A DNA stretch of 64,000 nucleotides from Halobacteriales archaeon YIM A00013 (GCA_025041195.1 JAKCFM010000003.1:186001-250000), one strand, 5' to 3'. Positions 26,054 to 34,909 are shown, counted from the first letter of the stretch. Notes: generated by a model not told the origin, from the letters alone. A program made the numbers and translations.

Positions 26054-27532
26054 TTAGGGGGTATCATTAATGTGTTTTCGAGCGAATCGTCTGAATCGCG
26101 ACTCGGCAGTTAGTCCTTCGTCCGGTTGTGGAAGGGCTGTCTTCGATATGTCCGGCTCTTCGAGTTTACCAAGCCACCATCCTTCGCGAGACTGAATGAG
26201 TGCCTCACCGATATCGAGGCTCATCAGATCTCCCGACACGATCGGCTGCTGGACAGCGATCGACGTGGACACGCGTTGGTCATCTGGATCAGAGCCAGCA
26301 GACAGCGACTGTCGTTTCATTTCGTATCGACCAATCCCGGAGAGCACCAAATCCGCTGTCTCCATATCGCTCAATCTGAAGGCCGCTCTGTTTGGACAAT
26401 TTGTCCACAGTGATTTGGCTAGGTCACCGTACCGATCCTCAACTTGATGAAGATCCTGAGCAACGAGCACACCAACGACTCCCGCCGACCGGCCAGCGCT
26501 GGCGAGCCCGGGAAGGTTCTCGATCCGCGGCAACTTATCGAACTCGTCCAGGAGAAACTGCTGCTTGCCCTCTGCTCCATAGGACAAGTCGATCGCTGAC
26601 TGAAGAAATAGCCGCCAGAATGGGGAAGCATGGCGATCCCGCCGGATGTTATCACAGACGATTACCTTCTCATCTGGTTCAGCAAGATATTCTTTGAGGG
26701 AAACTCGAGGGAGATCGTCGTCAACAATATCCGATAGGAAGAGTGGCCGCAACTGGTTCAACATTGTGGTCTGAACAGCTGATCGATCTTCCTCGTCCAT
26801 ATCCCTTATTGGACGAGTTATCGACCTGGTTCGATCTTTTGACAGCTCTTCGCAATTTTTCACCAGTCGCATAGGGCCTCGTGTTGCGATATCAGGCAGC
26901 GCAGCGAAGTCTTTCTCCTCGATCATCGTAACCACTAGCGCACACATGAGAAGTGTCTGAGCTGGCTGAAACCAACCCGTCTCCTTCGCATCGCGGCTGC
27001 GAAACAATCCCCGTGACAGCGTTTCTAAACCCCTCAGTGTCCGCCCAAAATCGAGCAGCGGATCCCAGCGATGTGTTGAGTTTCTTGAAGAGATCTTGAC
27101 GACGTCCTGGTCGCGGCGATTTTCGAAAAACTCGACAAATTCATTGTCGGCATCAGCCTCCGACAGGGCATGCGCGATCACGGCACCGTCGAAATCCCAT
27201 TTGTCTATTCGCTCTTTAACGAAGGTTGATTTCCCATTTCCAGTTTGCCCAACGATCATGGTAGAGACATCGTCGTGCAGCGTTGGGGTTGGCGGCCCGG
27301 ATGGGTCGCGCTTATCGATCCGTTCGATGGGAACATCGCTATCTGCAAGCCTGGAACGAACGGACTCGCGAACCCCGCTACTCTCGTACTGCTCGCGACC
27401 GGATTCGACTGTCGTTGTGGTCCGTGTTACTGTTGGGAGTGCAATCCAGCCGATCACGCACCCGATAACGAGTGTGAACAGCCATGCAGGAACCGATGCT
27501 ATCGCGTTGATGAGTAAAAATTGTGATGTCAT
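26054..27532 (-). CDS. VirD4/TraG-like coupling ATPase
   Basis: A 492-residue protein beginning at the ATG at 27530-27532 (an upstream TTG at 27583 is less likely). One N-terminal membrane segment (about residues 7-35) is followed by a P-loop: Walker A MIVGQTGNGKST (about 90), a long ATPase domain, Walker B QQFLLDEFDKLP (about 325) and a sensor region GVLVAQDLHQ. This is the VirD4/TraD family, which pumps DNA or protein through conjugation channels. No relaxase or pilus genes are present nearby, so either the element is defective or the ATPase serves the X genes. Two truncated copies lie at 23.7 and 37.7 kb, both before X genes. Confidence 0.88.
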   Translation of the reverse strand: MTSQFLLINAIASVPAWLFTLVIGCVIGWIALPTVTRTTTTVESGREQYESSGVRESVRSRLADSDVPIERIDKRDPSGPPTPTLHDDVSTMIVGQTGNGKSTFVKERIDKWDFDGAVIAHALSEADADNEFVEFFENRRDQDVVKISSRNSTHRWDPLLDFGRTLRGLETLSRGLFRSRDAKETGWFQPAQTLLMCALVVTMIEEKDFAALPDIATRGPMRLVKNCEELSKDRTRSITRPIRDMDEEDRSAVQTTMLNQLRPLFLSDIVDDDLPRVSLKEYLAEPDEKVIVCDNIRRDRHASPFWRLFLQSAIDLSYGAEGKQQFLLDEFDKLPRIENLPGLASAGRSAGVVGVLVAQDLHQVEDRYGDLAKSLWTNCPNRAAFRLSDMETADLVLSGIGRYEMKRQSLSAGSDPDDQRVSTSIAVQQPIVSGDLMSLDIGEALIQSREGWWLGKLEEPDISKTALPQPDEGLTAESRFRRFARKHINDTP

Positions 27533-27720
27533 GGGTACCTCGAAAGTTGGGTTCGATTTGCTGCCCGTGGTTGATGCGCCCAACCTTCCACGAGGAGGAG
27601 GGTGTAATTCCCCTCGTGCAATTAGTCCATGAATTGCATATAGTATAAAACTTATGGTAATATCAATTTAATAATAATTTCAGCTATAGCTATAGATATG
27701 GGGCTCACTCATTCGTGTGG
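27533..27720. other. Gap upstream of the VirD4-like gene
   Basis: AT-rich, contains TATA-like ATAGTATAAAA near 27640-27650 on the plus strand; no gene. Confidence 0.3.
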
Positions 27721-28176
27721 TCACTCGAGGAGCTGTGCGGCGAGGGCCGGCCGTTGGAGACGCAGCCCAGCCACTGTCAGATTTTGGATCCGTTGCTCCT
27801 CGTTTCGTATCTCTTCTTCGATAGAATCGATTGGTAGACCCAATCGCTGGGCTGGAATCGATTCTTTCGTTTCGCCGTCTTTCACGACCTCCTCCACGAT
27901 ACCGTCTGGAGTCTCGCGAAACTGATACCAGACATCGCCATTGAAGAGAAGACGACCGACCATGTGACCATCCTGATCGGTCACGAACGACCGCCCCTTT
28001 GGTTGTGGCGGACGGTCGATGAGATCGTGCCGGATCGATTTGGAGATCATGTACCGACACCGACGACAGGATACCTCGGTCGTTTGTGGCCCCCGGCAGC
28101 GGATTCTGAGAGCTTCTCCCAACTCGAACTGATGTTCACAGTTTGGACAGACCAGTTCGGTGATGGCGACACTCAT
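27721..28176 (-). CDS. Zinc-ribbon protein, last gene of the TFB operon
   Basis: A 151-residue protein. Near the N-terminus LVCPNCEHQFELGEALRIRC and later SCRRCRY give a two-knuckle zinc ribbon (residues about 8-42). The rest is acidic and ends in a helix (SIEEEIRNEEQRIQNL). The ATG at 28174-28176 overlaps the upstream stop (ATGA), so translation is coupled. It is the fifth and last gene after TFB1, winged helix and two more zinc proteins. No known family; nucleic-acid or protein binding is inference. Confidence 0.75.
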   Translation of the reverse strand: MSVAITELVCPNCEHQFELGEALRIRCRGPQTTEVSCRRCRYMISKSIRHDLIDRPPQPKGRSFVTDQDGHMVGRLLFNGDVWYQFRETPDGIVEEVVKDGETKESIPAQRLGLPIDSIEEEIRNEEQRIQNLTVAGLRLQRPALAAQLLE

Positions 28177-28535
28177 GGAAGTTCCTCCAGAATATCTCCA
28201 ACTATTGTCTCGAATTTGTCGTGTTGAAACCACTGTTCATCGCCGTCGTTCGCTCTCAGATGAACACCGACATCTCGCTCCTCGAGCGGATCACGGAGCT
28301 GTTCGATTCTCAGTCCTGCTGATCCCGCCTGTCCTGGTGTCCTAGGATTGAGGATCGTCCAGCAACGTTCATCTGGTCCTTCAAATTTATCGCCAACTGA
28401 ATAGTCACCGACAGCCATCAATTCTGCTGATGTCCATAGCTTTGTCTCACAGTGACGACATTCGGCCTCAATTTGGACCATTGCGTCGGAACACTCGATG
28501 ATGCTGATCCGTTCGGGCTCGTGCTCACAGGCCAT
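28173..28535 (-). CDS. Small Cys-rich protein in the TFB operon
   Basis: A 120-residue protein starting at the ATG at 28533-28535 (MACEHEPERIS). Cysteines at about residues 3, 13, 24 and 27 (ECRHC) could make one zinc site. The C-terminal half is an acidic alpha/beta stretch (DVGVHLRANDGDEQWFQHD). It overlaps the gene before by 11 bp and the gene after by an ATGA, so it belongs firmly to the operon. Not recognised. Confidence 0.7.
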   Translation of the reverse strand: MACEHEPERISIIECSDAMVQIEAECRHCETKLWTSAELMAVGDYSVGDKFEGPDERCWTILNPRTPGQAGSAGLRIEQLRDPLEERDVGVHLRANDGDEQWFQHDKFETIVGDILEELP

Positions 28536-28761
28536 CGATGGCCTCCTGGTCAATGATGACGATCCAGTTGCATCCAAGACAACGGAAGGCTGTGTTTTCA
28601 AACTCCGATGGATCTCCATGGAGCGGTGTCCGGCAGCTATTGTGTGGACAGACAGCGGCGCCGAACACCGACTCGCAGGTTCTAACCATCCGGTGATCTG
28701 TCGTGATCGTTCGACAGCGATGTGTCTCGTCGAATCTCTTCGTGTTGCTATCGTTATTCAT
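28525..28761 (-). CDS. Small zinc-ribbon protein in the TFB operon
   Basis: A 78-residue protein starting at the ATG at 28759-28761. It has HRCRT near residue 16, VCPHNSCRTPL (about 37-47) and RCLGCNWIVI (about 59-68), a plausible zinc ribbon. It overlaps the winged-helix gene before it by 8 bp and the gene after it by 11 bp. In the second TFB module this position holds an unrelated 73-residue protein. Function unknown. Confidence 0.7.
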   Translation of the reverse strand: MNNDSNTKRFDETHRCRTITTDHRMVRTCESVFGAAVCPHNSCRTPLHGDPSEFENTAFRCLGCNWIVIIDQEAIDGL

Positions 28762-29128
28762 CGTCTGACCCTCCTGGTGAAATAGATCGGCATGTTCCCC
28801 CACCGGAATACATAAGACCGAATTCATCGCTACTCAGATTAGACTCGCCAAGAAAGTCACAGAGTAAACGGTGATATTCCTGTACGACAGCTCGACCAAG
28901 CGGGGTGATCTGATAGGTGGCCCATTCGCCCGTTTGTTTGACGACAAATCCCAGCTCTTCGAGCTCTTTGAGGTGGTCGTAGATGCGAGCGTAGCTAACA
29001 ACCTTATCCACCTCTTCTTTTAGATTTGCCCCAATCTCCACCTCTTTCACCGGGTCTCCATGCGAAAGGACTGTTAGTACATCCCGTTTCGGTGCATCCA
29101 GATCGGTGAATCCCGTGTAATCAGCCAT
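28754..29128 (-). CDS. Winged-helix protein of TFB module 1
   Basis: A 124-residue protein starting MADYTGFTDLDAPKRD. It has a PadR/MarR-like winged helix: a first helix in RDVLTVLSHGDPVKEVEIGA, a recognition helix in SYARIYDHLKELEELGFVV and a wing in TGEWATYQITPLGRAVV. It is clearly paralogous to 32788-33039, with matching text through ATYQIT, but has a longer C-terminus. It follows TFB1 directly. A dedicated DNA-binding partner of TFB1, or its repressor, is likely. Confidence 0.85.
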   Translation of the reverse strand: MADYTGFTDLDAPKRDVLTVLSHGDPVKEVEIGANLKEEVDKVVSYARIYDHLKELEELGFVVKQTGEWATYQITPLGRAVVQEYHRLLCDFLGESNLSSDEFGLMYSGGGTCRSISPGGSDDE

Positions 29129-29130
29129 GA

Positions 29131-30048
29131 TCATCTCACCTCGTATAAGTCTTCGAGAATTGGATAGTGGTCTTGAATCACCCTGTCGTAGATATCGCAG
29201 CAGTTTCCAACTTCCTTCTGAGTGACTGCTGGTCCGCCAGTGAGTCTGTCACCCAGGTACAGTGCAGATGCCGCAATGGTGACGGGGCTCGCTCCTGAGC
29301 CGAGATACGTATCAGGAGCTGCTTTGAGCACTTCTCGAGCTTTCTGAATGGACGCCGTATCAAGATCGAGTTCCGATCCGAACCGATCGAGGAATTCCGA
29401 GGGTCGACCGGGTTCTATCGCGAGATTAAACTCGGCGTTGATCGCGCGTTTTGCACGCGCAATTGGCGTTCGCTCGACTCGTGCAACGTGGGTAATCTCG
29501 TCGAGCGTTCGATTGAGGCTAGCTATTGCAGCGGCGATGTGCAGCCCAGCTGCTGCGACTGCCTCGATCGATCGACCAGCCACAATTCCGTTCTGGTGTG
29601 CTTGCCGGAAAATGTCCCCTGCTGTCTTGCGAACATCCGTTGGCAGTCCGAGCGCTGACCCCATTCGATCGATCTCTCCCAGTGCCTGTTTGCGATACTG
29701 TTGTTTCGAGTCTGGCGTTTGAGAGCGAATATGCCACGTTCGGAGCCGGTTCATCTGCCGGCGCTTCTGTGCCGGCAGCACGTTTCCATTCGCATCTTTG
29801 TCGGCCCAGCTGATCGTGGTCGACAGGCCACGATCGTGTCGAAGTTGATTCGTTGGCGGACCGACGCGGGATTTCTGCTGGCTCTCTTCGTAGCTGAACG
29901 AGCGCCACTCCGGCCCGTGATCTACAGTGCCCTCATCTACGACAATACCACAGGCAGTACAGACTACCTCGCCCTTCTGATCTGTCTCGATCTCTCCGCC
30001 GTCCTCACAACTTGGACAGGTCGACTTGTATGTGGTTTGAATGCTCAT
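29131..30048 (-). CDS. tfb: Transcription initiation factor TFB, copy 1
   Basis: A 305-residue archaeal TFIIB. Start at the ATG at 30046-30048. The N-terminal zinc ribbon is CPSCEDGG...CTACG (residues about 9-33), then the B-reader region (GPEWRSFS...RVGPP...LRHDRGLSTTISWADKDANG) and two cyclin folds (from about 105). The usual length fits. It would recruit RNA polymerase to TATA/BRE promoters with TBP. It starts an operon of five genes with overlapping ends. The central stretch 29514-29835 is almost identical to that of TFB2 while the N-terminal part differs, which points to gene conversion. The DHGPEWRSF motif is standard. Confidence 0.95.
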   Translation of the reverse strand: MSIQTTYKSTCPSCEDGGEIETDQKGEVVCTACGIVVDEGTVDHGPEWRSFSYEESQQKSRVGPPTNQLRHDRGLSTTISWADKDANGNVLPAQKRRQMNRLRTWHIRSQTPDSKQQYRKQALGEIDRMGSALGLPTDVRKTAGDIFRQAHQNGIVAGRSIEAVAAAGLHIAAAIASLNRTLDEITHVARVERTPIARAKRAINAEFNLAIEPGRPSEFLDRFGSELDLDTASIQKAREVLKAAPDTYLGSGASPVTIAASALYLGDRLTGGPAVTQKEVGNCCDIYDRVIQDHYPILEDLYEVR

Positions 30049-30197
30049 TACTTGCGTATTATAACATCTATATCTGAAACGCCATAACATTAATGCCCAG
30101 AGCTTAACTTTTCACAGGCACCAATTGAACTGATGGAGAGCCCAGAAAACAACCAAATAAGCACAAAACCCTTCCAGGCTGGTTGAGTAAATGAATC

Positions 30198-31001
30198 ATG
30201 AGCAACACGCGGAAAGCCGGCAATCATCCCCATGCGATTAGGAACGCGGGGGCCGTTCTACGTGTCCTGACACCACCTAGAGCTGCAACTCTCGTTCTGG
30301 TACGTGGAGGTGACCTCACCCAGCGGGCCATTGCAGACCATCTAGATCGGACACCACCAGCTGTTTCTAATTATTTTGAGAGACTGGAGGGACTTCCACA
30401 GCCACTCGTCGAAAGAGATGGGCATGATCACTGGGCGACAAGTAAAGGGAAACAGGTGGTGTCTGCAATCTTCGAATTCGGTGCCCGTGTCGGGACCGAT
30501 CTACAATCTGGCTGGCGCGACGACACAGGTTGGGTTGATCGATATGCTGATTCTGTCTCTCCATTGTACGAATTCAGATCTGACGCACCATTTCTGATTC
30601 TCTATGCACTCGGGACTGGCAAACTATCGTTTTCGGAGATTGAAGACACAGTTAAGGAATGGTCGGCAGATACCATCACTCGCTCACAGATCATTTCACG
30701 TCTCCGTCACGTCGAGGACGCCGAACTGGCTACGACGATAGGAGAGTCTGCCCAACTTACAGAAAAAGGTGAGGCCCAATTTCAACTGCTCGATCGTATC
30801 GCTCAAGTTTTTATTGAGCCTGAGCCAGTGCTGGATGCCTCTATGACCTATCAAACGGAAGATGAAACGGTGCTTCGGCTACCATCAGAATTAACCGTTA
30901 ATGAGCTGGAGGCTATCGTCGATGAATTTAAGGAAGAGTACGGCGGCGAGGTTACTCTCCAACTGGTTCAGGCCCGCGCAGTCTCTCGGTTGAAGGATTG
31001 A
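30198..31001 (+). CDS. HTH regulator of TFB module 1
   Basis: A 267-residue protein. The N-terminal third has a winged-helix domain (LTQRAIADHLDRTPPAVSNY, about residues 34-53, then PQPLVERDG). A second HTH-like region lies around 130-190 (FSEIEDTVKEWSADTITRSQ, ISRLRHVEDAEL). The C-terminal 30 residues (LTVNELEAIVDEFKEEYGG) are also conserved in the paralogue at 34.1 kb. It is transcribed away from TFB1 across a 149-bp gap and its 3' end overlaps the Tat-protein gene by 34 bp. It may control both. Family not named. Confidence 0.8.
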   Translation: MSNTRKAGNHPHAIRNAGAVLRVLTPPRAATLVLVRGGDLTQRAIADHLDRTPPAVSNYFERLEGLPQPLVERDGHDHWATSKGKQVVSAIFEFGARVGTDLQSGWRDDTGWVDRYADSVSPLYEFRSDAPFLILYALGTGKLSFSEIEDTVKEWSADTITRSQIISRLRHVEDAELATTIGESAQLTEKGEAQFQLLDRIAQVFIEPEPVLDASMTYQTEDETVLRLPSELTVNELEAIVDEFKEEYGGEVTLQLVQARAVSRLKD

Positions 31002-32428
31002 TACCAGTCCGGTGATTCCTTCCGTCTCTCCTCACCTAGCCCTCCGCGATTGGAATAGCGTCGGACAATGTGGTCAGGGACTTCGACTGGATCGAACCGC
31101 TGTTTTGTGTCCCAGGCCCGATGATAGACTGAATCCTCATCATATCGATATTTCGGGTCCATCATGACTGAGGCCGCGGTCATGATCGATGCAGCTTCGT
31201 ATTCCTCATCAGCCATATCACGGAGCTCCGGAGCTGCCTGGGAAAGATCGACCGCCCGATTAAGCTGTTTAGCAATCTCGTCCACTTGATCTGGCGCGTC
31301 AATCCCGTATTGCTCGGCGATCGCCGTCGCGTCGTCATCTAGGTGGGATGGTTGTTCGCCCTCTGTTCGGCGTTCCATACGGGCGAGGATATCTCTTGTT
31401 TCCGTCGCTAGCTGTGAGGTATCTTTGTTTCCGACGAAGGCGGGCTCGCTCCAGCTTTCCATGAATAGTTTGGGGAAGTGGGGAGCGGCTAGACGAGACC
31501 CCAGCATGAACCAGTCCTGGTGCTGTGTACCAGCCACCTCTTGGGCAACCTGGGCAATCGAGTCCAGAACTTCCCGCTGGAAACCGGATGTCTCTGGATC
31601 AAACTGTTTCATCTGTGTTATCTCGCCGTCAGATACGTTAGCAACCTTTTCGTCGATCTGCAACGGTGACTCTTCCAATAGCATGGCAAGCGACGGACTT
31701 TCGCCCTGCCCGATCACTCCGGCAACATTGAGGTCGGAACTGCTTTGGCGGTCGAGCGCCCGCCGGACCTCAAGTGCGGCGAGATATTGGGAGCTGATAC
31801 GTTCCCCCCGATCGACGGGAGCCCCACGGCCATTTTCTAGCCGTTGCAAACTAGACTCTGAGCCTCTCTTTCGACGGAGAGCGTGGCCCCAGTTGTCGAG
31901 AGCCTCCCTGAAAGAGCGCTGGTACTCAAGCTGTTGGACGTGGTTGATGAATCCACGGGACGCCTCTTGGCCGACTTGTTGTTGTTTGTAACCCGAAAGA
32001 GTCTCTAGCCCTTCCCGACATTGGGAAATGTTCTGCTCTTGTTTTGCCTTCGGGTAGAACTTCCCGTAGTCGATCGTTCGTAGAAGGCCACGCCGTCGCA
32101 GAGATTCGATGATCATGCCGACCATCTGCATGCAACGTTCACGCTCGAGGACGATTTGACCCCACAACCGCTGGTAGTCGTGGGTGTCCATGAACACGAT
32201 GGGGCGTGGCCGGCGATTCATGAGCCCATGTAGATTAGCGCAGAAATACTTCGTACAGAAGGCCGGGACTGTCACGTATGCATCACGCTTCATATTATTT
32301 TGATGGAATTTACCTTGTTTTTGATGTGTCTTAATGGTACCGGAAACTTGTGCTCCCGTCGCTTCACCCATCCCAGTAGCAGCGGCGAATAGGCCCAATG
32401 TCTTGATCAGTTGCCGTCGAGTCTTCAT
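30968..32428 (-). CDS. Tat-exported protein of unknown family, module 1
   Basis: A 486-residue protein. The N-terminus is a Tat signal (KTRRQLIKTLGLFAAATGMG), so it should be exported folded; there is no lipobox and no other membrane helix. The mature part is alpha-helical and charged, with motifs shared with the paralogue at 34.9 kb: VFMDTHDYQRLWG-like start, QYLAALEVRRALD, AQEVAGTQHQDWFMLGSRLA, and the C-terminal DWYQ. No cysteine pairs or catalytic triad are obvious. I do not recognise the family. Constant pairing with the HTH regulator and TFB says it is the effector of the module. Confidence 0.8.
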   Translation of the reverse strand: MKTRRQLIKTLGLFAAATGMGEATGAQVSGTIKTHQKQGKFHQNNMKRDAYVTVPAFCTKYFCANLHGLMNRRPRPIVFMDTHDYQRLWGQIVLERERCMQMVGMIIESLRRRGLLRTIDYGKFYPKAKQEQNISQCREGLETLSGYKQQQVGQEASRGFINHVQQLEYQRSFREALDNWGHALRRKRGSESSLQRLENGRGAPVDRGERISSQYLAALEVRRALDRQSSSDLNVAGVIGQGESPSLAMLLEESPLQIDEKVANVSDGEITQMKQFDPETSGFQREVLDSIAQVAQEVAGTQHQDWFMLGSRLAAPHFPKLFMESWSEPAFVGNKDTSQLATETRDILARMERRTEGEQPSHLDDDATAIAEQYGIDAPDQVDEIAKQLNRAVDLSQAAPELRDMADEEYEAASIMTAASVMMDPKYRYDEDSVYHRAWDTKQRFDPVEVPDHIVRRYSNRGGLGEERRKESPDWYQSFNRETARA

Positions 32429-32569
32429 GATAACTAGTTACATACTCATCTAAATAATGTTATCGGATACTACAACGATAAAACTCAGTTTGATATATTT
32501 TATAAATTATAATAATGCTCTTGAATACTATATCAGTGGTTCTCAAATATCAGCTCCATTCTCAACGAG
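32429..32569. other. Gap between modules 1 and 2
   Basis: AT-rich. It should hold the promoter of the Tat protein of module 1 and the terminator of module 2's operon; neither is distinct. Confidence 0.3.
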
Positions 32570-32791
32570 CTACTTTGCGTGTTTGAGGTCACCATACCGA
32601 TATCGTTTCACATGCGTAGATACTTCGTCAGGTTTCTCTATGACAGGAATATCGGCAACCTCACGATAAGAAAATCCTACGTCAACGGGAGAAACCACTC
32701 GGGCACGCTTCGGCGGGATATTACCCTTCCCCTGAAGTTGCTCTGCTAGCTCCTGAAAGTCGTCTACCACACCTAGAATGTGTGGATTCAT
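32570..32791 (-). CDS. Small protein after winged helix of TFB module 2
   Basis: A 73-residue protein whose ATG at 32789-32791 overlaps the winged-helix gene's stop (ATGA), so it is translated with it. The sequence starts MNPHILGVVDDFQELAEQLQ; the middle (PKRARVVSPVDVGFSYREVADIPVIEKPDEV, in part) is proline-rich and the end is basic. It is not recognised and is unlike the zinc-ribbon gene in this position of module 1. Confidence 0.65.
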   Translation of the reverse strand: MNPHILGVVDDFQELAEQLQGKGNIPPKRARVVSPVDVGFSYREVADIPVIEKPDEVSTHVKRYRYGDLKHAK

Positions 32792-33039
32792 TTCGTATCA
32801 ACTTGACTGTCGGCGGTGATTTGATAGGTGACCCAGTCGTCCGTTTGTTTGACGACAAATCCCCGTTCTTCGAGCGCTTTGAGCTGGTCGTAGATGCGAG
32901 CGTAGCTCACATCTTTCCCTGTCTTTTCTTTGAGATTCATCCCAATTTTCGCCTCGTTTACCGGCTCTCCGTGCGAAAGAACGGTTAATAGATCTCGCTT
33001 CGGTGCGTTTAGATCGGTGAATCCTGTGTACGCAGCCAT
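32788..33039 (-). CDS. Winged-helix protein of TFB module 2
   Basis: An 83-residue winged-helix protein, MAAYTGFTDLNAPKRD at the start, recognition helix VSYARIYDQLKALEERGFVV, wing TDDWVTYQIT. It is the paralogue of 28754-29128 and is truncated after the wing (TADSQVDTK), while copy 1 has 40 more residues. It lies directly after TFB2 (2-bp gap). It probably regulates, or works with, TFB2. Confidence 0.85.
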   Translation of the reverse strand: MAAYTGFTDLNAPKRDLLTVLSHGEPVNEAKIGMNLKEKTGKDVSYARIYDQLKALEERGFVVKQTDDWVTYQITADSQVDTK

Positions 33040-33041
33040 GA

Positions 33042-33956
33042 TCAGCGCACCTCGTAGAACTCTTCGAGCTGTGGGTAGTGGTCCTGGATCACCCTGTCGT
33101 AGATATCACAGCAGTCTCCGACTTCCTTCTGCGTGACTGCTGGTCCGCCGGTGAGTCTATCTCCGAGATAGAGCGCAGCGGCCGCAATGGTGACGGGGCT
33201 GGCACCTGAACCGAGATACTCCTCAGGTGCTGATTCAAGCACCGTGCGTGCTTTCTGGATGGATTTTGCGTTCAGATCGAGTTCCGATCCGAACCGCTCC
33301 AGAAATGTCGATGGGTGACTCGGTTCGATCGCGAGATTGAATTCGGTGTTAATCGCGCGCTTCGCCCGTGCGATGGGCGTCCGGTTGACTCTCGCAACGT
33401 GGGTAATCTCGTCGAGCGTTCGATTGAGGCTAGCTATTGCAGCGGCGATATGCAGCCCAGCTGCTGCGACTGCCTCGATCGATCGACCAGCCACAATTCC
33501 GTTCTGGTGTGCTTGCCGGAAAATGTCCCCTGCTGTCTTGCGAACATCCGTTGGCAGTCCGAGCGCTGACCCCATTCGATCGATCTCTCCCAGTGCTTGT
33601 TTGCGATACTGGTGTTTCGAGTCAGGTGTTTGAGAGCGAATATGCCACGTTCGGAGTCGGTTCATCTGCCGGCGCTTCTGAGCCGGCAGCACGTTTCCAT
33701 TCGCGTCTTTGTCGGCCCAGCTGATCGTGGTCGACAGGCCACGATCGTGTAGTGACCGATCAGTTGGTGGACCAACACGAGATTTTTGTTGGCTTTCTTT
33801 AAAACTGAACGAGCGCCACTCTGGACCTATATCGATTTCTGTGCTTTCTATTATAATCCCACATTTTGTACAGGCACGTTCTCCTCGCTTCTCATCATGC
33901 TCTATTTGCCCCGCACAACTGGGGCAATTTGAATATGAAGTAATAGATATTACCAT
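33042..33956 (-). CDS. tfb: Transcription initiation factor TFB, copy 2
   Basis: A 304-residue TFIIB starting at the ATG at 33954-33956 (another in frame at 33968). Zinc ribbon CPSCAGQ...CTKCG, then IGPEWRSFSFKESQQKSRVG, then the same core as TFB1 (HDRGLSTTISWADKDANGN, QKRRQMNRLRTWHIRSQTPD) and two cyclin folds. About 8 base differences separate it from TFB1 over roughly 320 nt in the middle, whereas the zinc ribbon and the 3' part differ more. Both copies keep all zinc cysteines, so both are likely active. It heads its own operon and is opposed by the HTH regulator at 34082. Confidence 0.95.
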   Translation of the reverse strand: MVISITSYSNCPSCAGQIEHDEKRGERACTKCGIIIESTEIDIGPEWRSFSFKESQQKSRVGPPTDRSLHDRGLSTTISWADKDANGNVLPAQKRRQMNRLRTWHIRSQTPDSKHQYRKQALGEIDRMGSALGLPTDVRKTAGDIFRQAHQNGIVAGRSIEAVAAAGLHIAAAIASLNRTLDEITHVARVNRTPIARAKRAINTEFNLAIEPSHPSTFLERFGSELDLNAKSIQKARTVLESAPEEYLGSGASPVTIAAAALYLGDRLTGGPAVTQKEVGDCCDIYDRVIQDHYPQLEEFYEVR

Positions 33957-34081
33957 ATTTGCATGCATACAATACAAACTAACTGGTAAAATATTTTCGG
34001 TAGTGACGTACTATTTCCCATTAGCGTTAATAGACGAGACTACCCGAAAAATGCTTAATCTAGGATATAGAGGTTACAACT

Positions 34082-34903
34082 ATGGAATATACCAACGATC
34101 AAGTGGAATCTATTGGAGGGATTTTGAAATCTCTAAATCCAACTTCGGTAGCTATACTGCTTTTTACTCTCGATGAGACAGTGGACACGCAAACAGAGAT
34201 GGCCGAGAGACTTGATTATACTACTGCCCCTGTCTCAATTTCGTTTAAAATGCTCTCCGAGCTACCGCTCCCGCTAGTCGAAAATAATCGCGAATATCAA
34301 ATAACGGCGATTGGAGAGGCAACGGTTAATTTGATAGATAAATATTTGCTGGAATTGGACATTGACTTGTGCGATGTTGATTGGAGCGATGAGAGTGATA
34401 AAGAGGAGATTGATACTGCTCTACGCCCACTTCATAATTCTCGTTCGATGATCCCGTTTCACGTCTTAAATGCTTTCAGGAAGGGGATTGGTCCGTCTGA
34501 TTCGAACATATCCATTGACGATGTTCTATCGTATGTGCAGAGTGTTCGATCGGAGACTGGAGAGGGTATTACACGACGTCAAATAAAACATGCTCTTACT
34601 CGATTTGAGGATGAGAATTCTATAATTATTGATGGCGATACTGTCTCCATCACAAAAAAAGGGGCCGAACAAACCTCTCTAATGGATATGATGCTTGATT
34701 TTTTGTATAGCTCTGAAGATCATCTATCCACCCCTGATACTGAAATACAATCAAATGGATCGCTGGAGATTCCTGCTAGAATGACTATCAGCCAACTCTC
34801 GAACCATATACAGGAGCTCGAAGAAAATTATGGGGGTGATTCGGTTCTCGAGCTACGATGGCCGATAGAATCTGTGAATAAAGCCCCGAAGAAGATGGGC
34901 TGA
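34082..34903 (+). CDS. HTH regulator of TFB module 2
   Basis: A 273-residue paralogue of the regulator at 30.2 kb: HTH in TQTEMAERLDYTTAPVSISF, then LPLPLVENN; the conserved C-terminal block MTISQLSNHIQELEENYGGD. A second HTH-like region (ITRRQIKHALTRFEDEN) is at about 160-180. Codon use is more AT-rich than in copy 1, so the two modules diverged or were acquired separately. It ends 6 bp before the tail of the Tat-protein gene. It should regulate TFB2, the Tat protein, or both. Confidence 0.78.
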   Translation: MEYTNDQVESIGGILKSLNPTSVAILLFTLDETVDTQTEMAERLDYTTAPVSISFKMLSELPLPLVENNREYQITAIGEATVNLIDKYLLELDIDLCDVDWSDESDKEEIDTALRPLHNSRSMIPFHVLNAFRKGIGPSDSNISIDDVLSYVQSVRSETGEGITRRQIKHALTRFEDENSIIIDGDTVSITKKGAEQTSLMDMMLDFLYSSEDHLSTPDTEIQSNGSLEIPARMTISQLSNHIQELEENYGGDSVLELRWPIESVNKAPKKMG

Positions 34904-34909
34904 ACTGGT

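Noticed and set aside
26054-27532. A complete conjugation system around the VirD4-like gene
   Set aside because: No relaxase, VirB4-like ATPase or pilus genes are seen in the window.
29348-30087. Long plus-strand frames opposite TFB1, repeated opposite TFB2 at 33.3-33.7 kb
   Set aside because: Conserved only because the TFB genes on the other strand are conserved.
31425-31991. A 188-residue plus-strand frame opposite the Tat protein
   Set aside because: Shadow of the 30968-32428 gene; it has no homologue opposite the second Tat gene.
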